Notes under the pieces: generated by a model
Databases searched by the model: none
Told to the model about the DNA's origin: nothing
Seen by the model: the letters and a program-made list of their open reading frames with translations, nothing else
Source of the DNA: Nephromyces sp. MM_2019
Taxonomy: Eukaryota > Apicomplexa > Aconoidasida > Nephromycida
Direction: 5' to 3'
DNA length: 57,807 nt
NCBI GenBank assembly: GCA_015657535.1
Contig: JADHZB010000031.1
Location: 1 to 57,807, forward strand
Program-made: the position numbers and the translations under genes
Shown here: in pieces, positions 1 to 11,172 of the stretch
Layout of the letters: each line of letters opens with the position of its first letter
Position numbering within the stretch: position 1 is the stretch's first letter

Positions 1-2237
1 TATATATATATATATATATAGTATAGCACAATTAAAACTTTATAAACTGGAAATATTTAAAACTAAAAAAAAAAAATTAAAAATAAATAATATATACATA
101 AAATAAACGATTATTTAAACTCATAGATCAATATTACACACATTGAACATACATAATATATATATATATATATATAATCCACATACACATACACGCATTG
201 AATATATATAATGCATAAAATAAATTATAGAACATAACCCAATGATTAACATTACTAAGTTTAGTTGGTAATTCAAATATACTTTTTCATTAAATAAAAC
301 ACAATTCTTACTGGATTTTATACATAAACTTAAATCTGACAAAATATACACATAAAATATACAAGATACAAAATGCACATCTATACAAACTTAAAGACAC
401 ACACTAAACAAATATTTATATACACACATCAAATAAATTTTTATATTAACACACCTAAACAGATATCTACATACAAAACATATAGACACACAAAATATAT
501 AGATAAACTAAATAAATAGAATCATAAAATACATAGACACACATTCAAAACATATATATATATATATACTAAAAAAATTAATTCATATATAAAATTAAGA
601 TATATATAATAAAAAATAATTATAAACTCATAAGTCTTATAACTCTTAATAAATCTAATTTTCTTATATAAAATTTGCACACATGTTACTGCTTATAAAA
701 ATTTGTTATTATTTTAAACATTTAAACAATTAATTCAAAACTTAATGTTTTATTTATTATATTCACAAAATTAAAAATTGTAAAATTTTCATCCCTTTAT
801 CAATTTTTGATCAAAAAAAATATTATCAAAATTTTCATTTTTAAGCACTTTCTATTAAATGATTTCCTAACAAGTTTAAATTGTTAATATTGCTATTAAT
901 TTATATAACTTAAAATCTAAAAAAAATTTTGAATTCTTGATTAAATATATATATATATAGTGAAAATAGCATTATTATTATTTCTATATACACTTTAGGA
1001 GTTTATAAATTTCATTATTTTATAAATTCAATACAAGATTTGTATATAAGTTAAACATATCAATTTAATATAAGTGTAATATATATAATGTATTTAAACA
1101 CTATCAAGAATGTTATTATAGATACAATAAAATATACATAGAAAATAGTAAAAGTAAGCTTATCTCACACACACACATAATTTAGTCTCCTATACACACT
1201 TGTAACAGAAAACTTGTACACATACATATATCTTAATCTTACAAACACACAATTAATTCAATTACATATAGATACATAGGATCAGGTTATATACATACAT
1301 ATAATTTAATCATACAAATAAATATATAATCAAGTCATATATATACACACATATAATCAAGGGATATATATACACACATATAAAACTTAATCATATATAC
1401 GTACATATGATCAATTTATATACATATGTGCAATCGAGTTGCTAAAAACAATTATATGCTATAGTACCTATACTAATACGTAAACTAATTAATCAATAAA
1501 TTTATAAAGTTATTAACTCTCCTATACACATACATGTTAAAACTATAACACAGTATTTACATATAGTACATAAATTTAATTGTTATGTTAACTATTTAAA
1601 TACAAAATATATAAAGTAACATTTAATTAATTAGTCAATTCAATAAAAATTAAACTCTAAATTATAGTATATTAAATTCAAGTTTTTTATAATTATTCAG
1701 GTCTTTTTTATAACTCATTTTTATACATTTAAAGTTAGTTTGATGTTACATAATATAGTCTGATGTAAATTTGATTCAATAAATTTATATCTTCTATGTT
1801 TATGAAATTAACCATTTGAAACAAGTTTATTTAATTCTAATTTTTGCTAGAATGATTATTGTTAACACAATTTGCTACAAGTGTATATACACGTTTAGCT
1901 ATACTAAAATTTAAAATATATACGGAAAATAAATCTATTTCGTATTGTTTATATATCATGGAGTTAGAAATAAAAAATTAGAAATTTTAACTGTCATAAC
2001 TTGGAGAAATTTATAATCACCATTTATACCTATAAACAAAACCATCTATATACATTTAAAGACGATCACCATCCTACATAGTTAGATATAAGCTAGATAA
2101 CTTTCTGACCATAAGTTTTCATCCCCAGGCAAATAACTAACTTATTGTGAAATGAAGAGTTTCGATTCAAAATAAATAATTTTGAACAAAGTACATCTTC
2201 TTTAGATCATCATCGACTTAATAATACCGGAGAAAAA
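1..2237. other. AT-rich non-coding flank with TA and CA repeats
   Basis: No supportable gene. It opens with a TA dinucleotide run and holds many short TA tracts. CA-rich words (for example around 1167-1180 and 1345-1385) lie on the plus strand. Open frames here are low-complexity Ile/Tyr/Val strings without coding character. The last few hundred bases presumably carry the promoter and 5' leader of the riboflavin enzyme gene. Confidence 0.6.
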
Positions 2238-3722
2238 ATGCATTATTTTATAGTATTACTCTTTTTCTCAATCTTGCCTCTGGCTATGGCTTATCAACAC
2301 TCAATGAGCCAAGTTATCTCCCCTCCGAAAAACATACATACATCAACTCGATTTGTAGCTAAAACAATACTTCCTACAGCAAATTATGGCCAATTGATTA
2401 TCAGGGCTTACGAATTCAACAAAGGCGATACAAATTTTGATGTTTTAGCAATAATAAAGGACCATCAAAACATACATTCTCGGGGTATGACTCGAGGAGA
2501 AACTACAAATGCACTAGTTGACCCTATTACAAACATAACACATGTTCGAGTTCATGATCAATGCCTCACATCAGAAGTTTTTGGCTCTTTAAGGTGTGAT
2601 TGTCGTGAACAATTACACAAGACATTAGAGAAAGTTAAGAACGAGCCCTATACTGTCCTAATATACTTATTGCAAGAAGGCCGTGGTATCGGCTTAGCTA
2701 ACAAAATTGCATCCTACTCCTTACAAGATGGTGGCTTAGACACCGTTGATGCAAATATAGCTCTCGGTTTCGATGAAGATATACGAACCTACGAGGCCGT
2801 GAAATACATCTTGGAGGATTTATCTATAAAAAATGTCGACCTAATAACTAATAACCCACGCAAGGTTTCACAATTGAAAGATCTGGGCATCCCTATTGTT
2901 TCTACACAAAACATGTGCGTAACTCTACATTTTCATAATTCTAAATACCTAAAGTCAAAGAAAAATAGAATGAGCCACCAATTGGATTTGAGCGAGATTA
3001 TTGATGCACCTAATACCCCCAACATAAAAGAAATTGCATCATCTGTCAAGTGGAACCTAGGAAGGAAATCTGTAGAGGATGCAATTCAAGCCTTCAAGGA
3101 GGGGAAGTTTGTTATCTTGACAGATGATATAAAGCGTGAGAATGAGGGTGATTTGATTTTACCCGCTGTGTCAGCAACTCCTGAAAAAATGGCTTATTTG
3201 ATTGAACATACCTCGGGTGTAATCTGTTCAACAATGGAAGAAGAACACCTAAAAATACTTAATTTACCGCAGATGATTGAGAAGAATGAAGACAGTAGGG
3301 GCACAGCTTTTGCATTGTCTGTAGACTTAAAGGATGGTACAACAGGTATTTCTGCAAGATCCAGAAGTAATACACTCAATTTTTTAGCACAACCACCTCC
3401 ATCTAAATCTGAAATTAGCTCTTTTGCTAGTAAATTACAAAGACCTGGGCATATTTTCCCACTCAAGAGTAGGAAATATGGAGTGTATGAGCGAAGAGGA
3501 CACACCGAAGCTTCAGTTGACCTATTCAAACTTGCTTTTAAAGATTTACCACCGGTTGTAGCGATTGGTGAAATTGTTTCCAAAATAAACAAAACAGAAA
3601 TGGCACAAATGGATGAAATTGAAAAGTGGTCCAAACAAGAGAATATTGTGTTCACTACCATTGAAGACCTTCTTTGCTATAAATTAGAAACTGAATTTGG
3701 CTACAAAATACCATCATCTTGA
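2238..3722 (+). CDS. ribBA: Bifunctional GTP cyclohydrolase II / DHBP synthase, reversed domain order
   Basis: A 494-residue protein in one exon that should catalyse both entry steps of riboflavin synthesis: GTP to the diaminopyrimidine phosphate, and ribulose 5-phosphate to 3,4-dihydroxy-2-butanone 4-phosphate. Residues 1-19 look like a signal peptide and about 20-45 could be a transit peptide. The GTP cyclohydrolase II domain (about 45-230) has the zinc cysteines C109, C120 and C122, the QEGRGIGL loop (146-153), D181/R183 and TNNPRK. The DHBP synthase domain (about 275-480) has RENEGD (300-305), TTGIS and HTE (422-424). All key motifs are present, so both activities are likely. Bacterial and plant RibBA proteins have the synthase first; here the order is swapped. 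The ATG at 2238 follows an A-rich context and gives the hydrophobic leader. Organelle import is inferred. Known apicomplexan parasites are generally thought to salvage riboflavin, so its presence is notable. Confidence 0.93.
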   Translation: MHYFIVLLFFSILPLAMAYQHSMSQVISPPKNIHTSTRFVAKTILPTANYGQLIIRAYEFNKGDTNFDVLAIIKDHQNIHSRGMTRGETTNALVDPITNITHVRVHDQCLTSEVFGSLRCDCREQLHKTLEKVKNEPYTVLIYLLQEGRGIGLANKIASYSLQDGGLDTVDANIALGFDEDIRTYEAVKYILEDLSIKNVDLITNNPRKVSQLKDLGIPIVSTQNMCVTLHFHNSKYLKSKKNRMSHQLDLSEIIDAPNTPNIKEIASSVKWNLGRKSVEDAIQAFKEGKFVILTDDIKRENEGDLILPAVSATPEKMAYLIEHTSGVICSTMEEEHLKILNLPQMIEKNEDSRGTAFALSVDLKDGTTGISARSRSNTLNFLAQPPPSKSEISSFASKLQRPGHIFPLKSRKYGVYERRGHTEASVDLFKLAFKDLPPVVAIGEIVSKINKTEMAQMDEIEKWSKQENIVFTTIEDLLCYKLETEFGYKIPSS

Positions 3723-6239
3723 ATCAATTTCATATACTAATAAATACACATATCACAATCTTGATCCAAACCCACGTCATTATAGCCTTGACTCGCATAA
3801 ACATCATTTGGACTCATAAGCACTTACCGTCATATTAGTTTATGAACTTACACAATATAATTTGAATTTACGCATATATCAGCACCGTTTACACAATAAA
3901 TCATCATCTGAATTCTAACATATTATCATTACACGGATTTTTTCCAGCCTCCCCCTTCACTTCAAAAATTTTTTTTTATCAATACATTTCAGCCCTTTTT
4001 GTTACCCTCATTCCTGCATTAAATAATCTCCTCGAATCTATTTCGAATATTATCAACAACCATAGGTACAACAATAGCAAAAGTTTTCAAGATTTCTTCA
4101 AGTTCTATTTATTTACTGGATATCAATCAAATGCAATTAACAAAGGACTCAACGGTAATTTGAGTTCAACACAAAAATGAGAAAATAGCATATCAATTTT
4201 GTAGCCTTACAATATTAATTTTCTTGCTTCAAAGTGATTGAAATAAATGAATTTGTAAAATCCTTCACAAAAATGTTATTGAATTAATTTTGGAATATAC
4301 GTTCACAAATATCAAATAAATAATCAATAGAATACTCAATCTCAGTTTATTCTATCCTTAAACTAATACGAAAATCTTTATATAAATTATCGCATACTAT
4401 GAGATATATACTTATTTTAAATTTTTATTTAAGCCTAACAACTACACATTCAAAACAGTTAGCTCATTATTATACTTCCGACTTCTCTCTAATGAATTTT
4501 TTATCACATTATTCTTATTACTAATAGCTTATTACATCTAATTCATCAAACACATAATTTTCCCAAAAGCTTTTAGAAAATTAGATTATATAGTATAAAC
4601 ATATAACATTGCAATAGTTGTTTAAACAACTAAATCTTTAGTAACAAATAATTCATTATGAATTAACCAGCCAACACACACAGATACCATAGCAGCTTCA
4701 TGATAGTGTATGCTATTATTAGTATTATGTACACTACTAAATACCACGATAATGTGCATTTCTATTCATTTCGCACACTTATATATTTTATGATATTACA
4801 TTTTTTTCTATGCACCACACACATACACAACTCTTATAATTCATATATTTTTACTACTACTACTACTATACACAGACATCTAATATTAAGATTAGACATA
4901 CATGTGTATTACAGAAAACAACAACAACTCTTATAGTTGAGACACTGACTCATAACTGTTTTGGAAACATTTGACCCAGCTGTTAGCCCATTTAGATGAA
5001 CACATGATTCATAAAACATGGATTACACACACACAACAAATCCTTTAATAATTATCATATTTTTAAATAATTTTTGGAATTATTTTGAGTACATATCAAC
5101 ACTGGCTAATTTTCTGAGTTTCTTTATCTTTAGAATTATAAAGCATAGAATATTTTTGTTTTTTTTTAAATTATGATTAAGGTTTCAATTTTGTTTGAAA
5201 TTGCTCCATTATATCGAAATGCTAAAAAATTGTTTAAATGCTTGAAAATCCTTTTCATATTACTTTTGGCACATAAATTTGAAATTCTTATTCTTGCAAA
5301 TTTTGTATAATATAAGAAAATTTTCTTTAACACTGAAATTTAGTGAAAATTATATATATTTGAAAATTCAAATATATATATAAGCAATTTAAAACTCCGT
5401 AACAGAAAAAAAAAATTATGAAAATTTTTTCAATATCAAACGATTTAACGATTTATTCAAATGTATGTATATAAAGGGATGAAGAAAAAAACAACCCTCC
5501 ATTATTACACATTATCAATAACTTTAGGAAAAATTATGAATGTAAATCGAATAGTGTATAAAACACTTTTTATCATATATAAAGGAATACACTCTAAATT
5601 ATATATGTTAAGAAATAAGAGGTTTTTATCTAAAGAAATTGATTTATAATAATGGCTTAAAGCACTCTTTGGAATGTGCATATATGTGTGGGTGGAATAT
5701 TTATGTTTCTCCGCTTGCGTATGTGATTTAATGTTGAATTCATATATAAACGTGTATTGTTTAGAATATATATTATTTCTTAATTTATTTATAATTATAT
5801 CAATTTGTACTTACAGAGCTTAAATAAGGGAAAATAAATAATGAATAAAATTAAAATAGATTATATTTGTAAAATTAATAAATCTTGTTGCTTAATATAT
5901 GAGCTAGTTTCAAATCTTTTGAATTTATATAATTGATTATGTATGTTTAAAGTTATAACGTTCGAGTTATATAAAAATTGTAATAAGTTATACTTCCTTT
6001 TAAATTTGTGAATAATTGTATAAAAATAAAAGGAGATTGAGAAACAAATATATATTTACATATATATATATATATATATATTTATTTACATAAATAAATA
6101 CATACTAGTGTATTTAGGATATAAATATAATTTAGAATAAAATATAAAATTCTGGAGCTGGAAAATTGTCTCTACTTAAATTCTTTACTTTAAAAATTTG
6201 ATAGAAAAAATGCCAAAAATATTCAATTTTTTGGATTTT
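3723..6239. other. Non-coding gap with a palindrome and TA repeats
   Basis: AT-rich spacer between convergent genes, so it should hold both 3' ends. Two short open frames (4700-4936 and 5461-5649) lack homology or coding character. A palindrome sits at 5351-5380 and a TA run at about 6058-6080. Nothing else was recognised. Confidence 0.5.
5351..5380. repeat. Near-perfect palindrome with 14-bp arms
   Basis: Arms at 5351-5364 and 5367-5380 are exact reverse complements separated by 2 nt. The arms are TA-rich but include TTTGAA/TTCAAA, so this is more than a plain TA run. It may form a cruciform or an RNA hairpin. No function is assigned. Confidence 0.7.
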
Positions 6240-9200
6240 TCAAAATTCATCTTTATCTTGATTTTCTTTGGGTGTGTTTTTCGTTGTGTTTATCGAAGAA
6301 GAGGTGAAATTGGTAGAGGGTGGCGATTGTTCAGGGGTAGGAAATGTATCAAAATTGGAAGATGAATCCACCTCCATATCTAATCTAATTAATATAAAAA
6401 AGTAACAAAATTGAAATGTAATTCTTAGATTATATACACACACATGAATATATATATATAAATATATATATTAATTTATGTCTATATATGATTAATTGGT
6501 TTCGATATACACACATGAATCATCCAAGTAAATATATCTGAGCATCTGTGTACCCAAATAAAAAATATACATATACATATATATAAGTATTGTTTTTATA
6601 TAAGATGTATAAAAATTTCTGAGCATTTCAATGCACAGTTATTTTATAAAATTAGATGAATTTTCATAAATATGATGATAAATAAACTCACTTTTCTTGT
6701 AGATCCCACCATGTAGACATATTTGGGATTTTTTTCTGAATAAAAATGTGTGTATGTTTGTGTAAAGTTTGTAAAGTGAAGTCTGTAAAAGTATCTTTTA
6801 GTGTGTAAATTTATCCTATGGTTATACCAAAATGATTATTTACTAAAATTTGTTCAAAATTTGTTAAATTGTTACTTTGTGAATAGATAATTGTAAGTTT
6901 ACATTTATGAGTCTTTAAGTTTATATGTGAATGTATGTGTATATATTAAAATCTGTGTTAAGAGTGTGGTTGCGTATTTATAGGAAGCTATGTGTGTATG
7001 TATACTATATGTATAAACATGTATGTTATGTGTGGATATGTATGTGTGTATATTTATAAGTGTAAATGATAAATTGTATCAGTACTTACTTTATCTTTAA
7101 TTAAGTGTTCCCAGATCATTGATTTAGATTTTTGGATTGTCACCCTGTGAGAAAATATAGGATAGATATTATTGAACTCATTTTAATTTAATAATTCACA
7201 CAAAAGAGTTTATAAATGTGTATATGTGAATACAAATGTGTATTGTTTGTATGTGTATAGTAAAGGATTAAGCATATTGATAAACTTACTGTGCTTTCCC
7301 AACTGAAGCAAATTTCCAAGTGAGGGGCTAAATTTAATTAAATTTTATATATAATATAACATTTGCTAGTTATATGTAAGTAATTCAAAACTAAATAAAA
7401 GTGTTATTTTACCTATATGTATACACATACATACACTCACACTTACACAGACACATGCTCATACACACACATACGCATTTATGTATTCAACAAAATACAT
7501 GTATCAAAATTTAGTCAAAGATATACATATGCATAGACAGATGTATAAAAATGTAATTTAAGGTACACACAGCCAACGAATATAATCGGATGAAAATTTA
7601 TGTGTAAAAAGTTTACCTCAACGACAACATTGTCAAATAATTCGAGTAATAATACATATTTCTTTTTAAAACCAGAATGACTACCAATTCCACTAAATTC
7701 AAAATGTGTACCGTTGGTGGTGAAAGACTCCATTTCAATCGATAAAGCACCTGATTAGTATTATAGATGTGTGTTATGTGGGTGAGTGTAGTGTGTACGT
7801 GTAGCGTATATGAATGTATATGCATAATGTGTGTGTATATATCCGTGTTTTAGTCTAGAGTAGTGTGTGCAAATGCCTGTATTTTTGTCTACAAGTAGTA
7901 TGTGTGTATATATCTGTTTATGTGTTTGTGTATGTGTAGTGTGTGTGTACGTGTAGTATAAATGCATGTGAAAGTATGTATACATGTTTTATATATAATG
8001 TGTATAAAAATAATGGTGGGTTTTAAATTACCAGGACTATTCCATCGATAAGCAAATTTTATGTTTAAATAAATATTATTTAATGACTGGGCCCATTGAA
8101 AGGCAGGAGACATACTGAAATTTAAACAATGTGATTATGGGTAGAATATTTGTGTGTATAAAATATGTGTGTGTTTAACTACGGTGTATAATATACGTGC
8201 ATATGATGTCCGGATGTGATATATGTGTGTATGATATATGCATATGATATGTGTTCCTATGGTTTTATTTACAAGATATTTGTAGTGTATGATAGGTGTG
8301 TATAAGATATGTGTATAAGATGTTAAGGTGTTTTATATACATGTGTAAGCTATGTCTGTAAGGAGAATGCTTAGTAAAGTTCGTAAAGTCAACTAGAAAT
8401 TGATATAAAAAGAAGTTGGTAGGAAACATTCATAACAAGTTATACAAATACATACATATAAAGTTATAAAAATGTATACATACACTGCTACATCATCGTG
8501 CTTTTTATCTAATAAACGGAGAAGTTCTTCACCATTTTTCATAATTTCACCAACCATAGAGCGGACGGTTAAGGAAACATCATAATCTAAATACATTATG
8601 CACACGTATAAAAGTAAATAAAATAATTTCACACGAAGTTTTAATATATAATACTAAGTACTTAAATGAATGGCACGTATAAATTAATTCACGTGAATTA
8701 CTTGATATAAAAAATATAAAAGAGCTCATACATGATTTAAAAATTATGATTTATACGAAGTTTTACAGCACACACAAGCTATATTTACTCTAAGGTATAA
8801 TAAGTTCTTTCAAATGTGTGTGTAAGTTCAATGATGAGCAATTTATCAATCTGATTCCTTCTATGTAAAAATGTTTGGAATAGTTATGAGTGTGTGTTAA
8901 CCTTGTTCGTGTGATTTTAATATAATAAATTTAGATGCTTTCCACCATGAACGAGAAAGGGTTATAACAAGGTCTCTGATTTATTACATACACATTTTGA
9001 AATGTTGGTATCATAGCTAAATATATATTTTGATTTGCAAATCCTAATATATATATACACACAAAACTTAGAGACCTGGGTTACCAAGGAGATTATATAA
9101 GAACGTACAACGTACATATAAATAGAACACAGTATGTAAAAGTTATTTTCCTTTGTATGCATTTTATGTATTTATAAGAGTATATATACATATATATGAA

Positions 9201-9399
9201 TATTTACACACTCATTTTGGATTTGTTGTTCAGATCCTTCAATGTTTTGAAATAAGAGAGCCTCCTCTTCCGATTTGAATTTATGGTATGCTGATTGAGC
9301 TCCATTTTGCTTAGGAATTGTATTGTTGGCGCTTGTATAGCAAAATAATAATGTAAAAAATATCACACAAATGTGTGTATATCTGCGTCCACTTGTCAT
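6240..9399 (-). CDS. ER-lumenal CS-domain (p23-like) protein ending in KDEF, 9 exons
   Basis: Exons in transcript order: 9399-9212, 8975-8902, 8586-8484, 8114-8032, 7750-7617, 7327-7290, 7144-7090, 6735-6692, 6384-6240. All phases join and the product is 287 residues. Residues 1-24 are a signal peptide. A helical region follows (about 63-120, with SRSWWKASKF). A CS domain of the p23/Hsp20-like beta fold spans about 125-215, recognised by FQWAQ, YLNIKF, THFEFSG and VTIQKSKSMIWEHL. Helical and Ser/Pro/Thr-rich segments lead to the C-terminal KDEF, a variant of the KDEL retrieval signal. CS domains bind Hsp90-type chaperones, so a lumenal cochaperone role (for example for GRP94) is an inference. 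Introns are CA-rich on the sense strand. The exon structure is firmer than the function. Confidence 0.82.
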
Positions 9400-10093
9400 A
9401 ACTCTTATAAAGGACCCTAAAACAGCTTTATATTAATTGATTTTGTGTTATGGATATCGTTTATATAAGCTTTAATATGTAAATGGATACAGATTTTATG
9501 TGTTTATATATTGATCTGTATGTGTACATATATGTGTATCTAATTATAATTTAAAGTAAATGTGTAATCGGATGTTGAGATAGATTATTAGAATTTTATG
9601 AAAAAGGAAAATGTGTATAAATGCGTAAATAATTTATTAAACATAAGTAAATATGTCAGTATATAATCAAATCAAATTTGAGCAAATAGATCAGTTTCAA
9701 TGTCTGTAAGACCTCAAAATTAGAGTATATGCATTATTTATTTGTATGTGTGTTTGTATATTTGGCTACCAGTTATAAAAGTACCAATCAGTCAAATTTC
9801 ATGTCTCAATAATTTAACAATTTTAGAGAATATAATTGTGCAAACTTTTCTGTGGGTCAAATTTAATTTTTCCTGAAATTTAACACACATGATGATTCTA
9901 ATTGATCACACAGATTTGTATTTGTATACATGCATATATATACATTTATTTATATATGTAAATTATCAAAATAAAAATCCTTGTTAACTTATGAGTGAAA
10001 TTATTGAGATTATTGTTATAAATGTTTTAAATATAGGGATAGATAATGTGTAGAGGCTATATAGTTATATTTTGTAAAGTTTTATATACTATC

Positions 10094-10126
10094 TTACATG
10101 TATACATTCTATAAGTATACATGTAA
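10094..10126. repeat. Hairpin with 12-bp perfect arms
   Basis: TTACATGTATAC at 10094-10105 is followed by a 9-nt loop and its exact reverse complement at 10115-10126. It lies in the TG-rich spacer. A transcript of either strand could fold into this stem. No gene is attached. Confidence 0.7.
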
Positions 10127-11074
10127 AATGATCCGAAAGTGGGTGTCTATAAGTCTTAGTGAATGTCTAATGTAATTATATTTATGCTCTGTATGTCTAT
10201 GAATGGGGTTTGCATGTATGTAATTACTTCTATAGACAATGATACTGTTCTATAATCAATTATTTACAATCCTATATGTAGTGATATGTAGTCTATACAT
10301 AATCATCTGTCTGTGTATAATGATGTGTGTTTATGATGGGTTCTAGCTCAGATGTCAAATATATATAATCTAAGTATATACAACTTGATATTCATAACGT
10401 GTCTATGAAATTAGGAATGTTTAAAATGTGTGTATGTAGCTTTACGTATATAGAGTGTGCGTAAGATTAGATGAGTTATTTATGTATTTGTGTATATATT
10501 GGAGTTAAAAAGGTTGTCTTATATACAAGTCCTTATAGCGGTACACATAAAAGAAATAAGAAACAAGATAATTATAAAATAGCTATCAATGTGTACTTAC
10601 CATACAAGGACCATTTATTAGATGTTGGAGGTAATTTTGACTTGTGTTTTTGGAAGGAAAATTGGGTTTGCAAATTTAAATTGTAAGTACACAAAATTGG
10701 ATGGTATTAAAAATTATAACCAAAATATATTTAAATATTAATCTCTGCTAAATCAAGTCTAAAACTATAATAAACAGTGTCTCATGTTTGTCTATATTAT
10801 ATACGCTTTGTATATAAATGTGTTGTTCTATGTGTTTAAAGTAATTCGATACAATCGTGTATGTTTAATTTGTTAAGAAGCTATATGAATGTTAAGTGTG
10901 TGTGCGTGCATGTCTTTTTGAAATATGTGTGTTTACACGTGTAGCTATGACGCTAAAGTTTTACTTATGTATATTAAATAGATAGTAATGTTATTTACAT
11001 AGCAGTAAATTATTAGAAGCTGCACAGATGTCTACCTATATTTATGTGTATAGTAGGTATATGTGTACATAAGC

Positions 11075-11172
11075 TTGTGTGTGTGTAATTTTACTTAAGG
11101 GATGTCAGCATATGCATGTGTGTGCGTGTGTGAGTGTGTGTGTGTGGATATATGTGTGTGCTTGTGTGTGTC
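11075..11172. repeat. TG/GT microsatellite cluster
   Basis: Closely spaced TGTGTG blocks interrupted by short words, the densest such run in the window. It marks the abrupt end of the TG-rich domain that begins at the CS-domain gene. Confidence 0.75.

Noticed and set aside
121..378. Minus-strand frame in the left flank
   Set aside because: Made largely of TA/CA repeat translated as Ile, Tyr, Val and Cys.
3194..3661. Minus-strand 155-codon frame
   Set aside because: Lies wholly inside the DHBP synthase domain of the plus-strand enzyme and has no homology of its own.
7613..8113. Several overlapping minus-strand frames rich in Thr, His and Tyr
   Set aside because: Only short parts are exons of the CS-domain gene; the rest is CA-repeat intron sequence.
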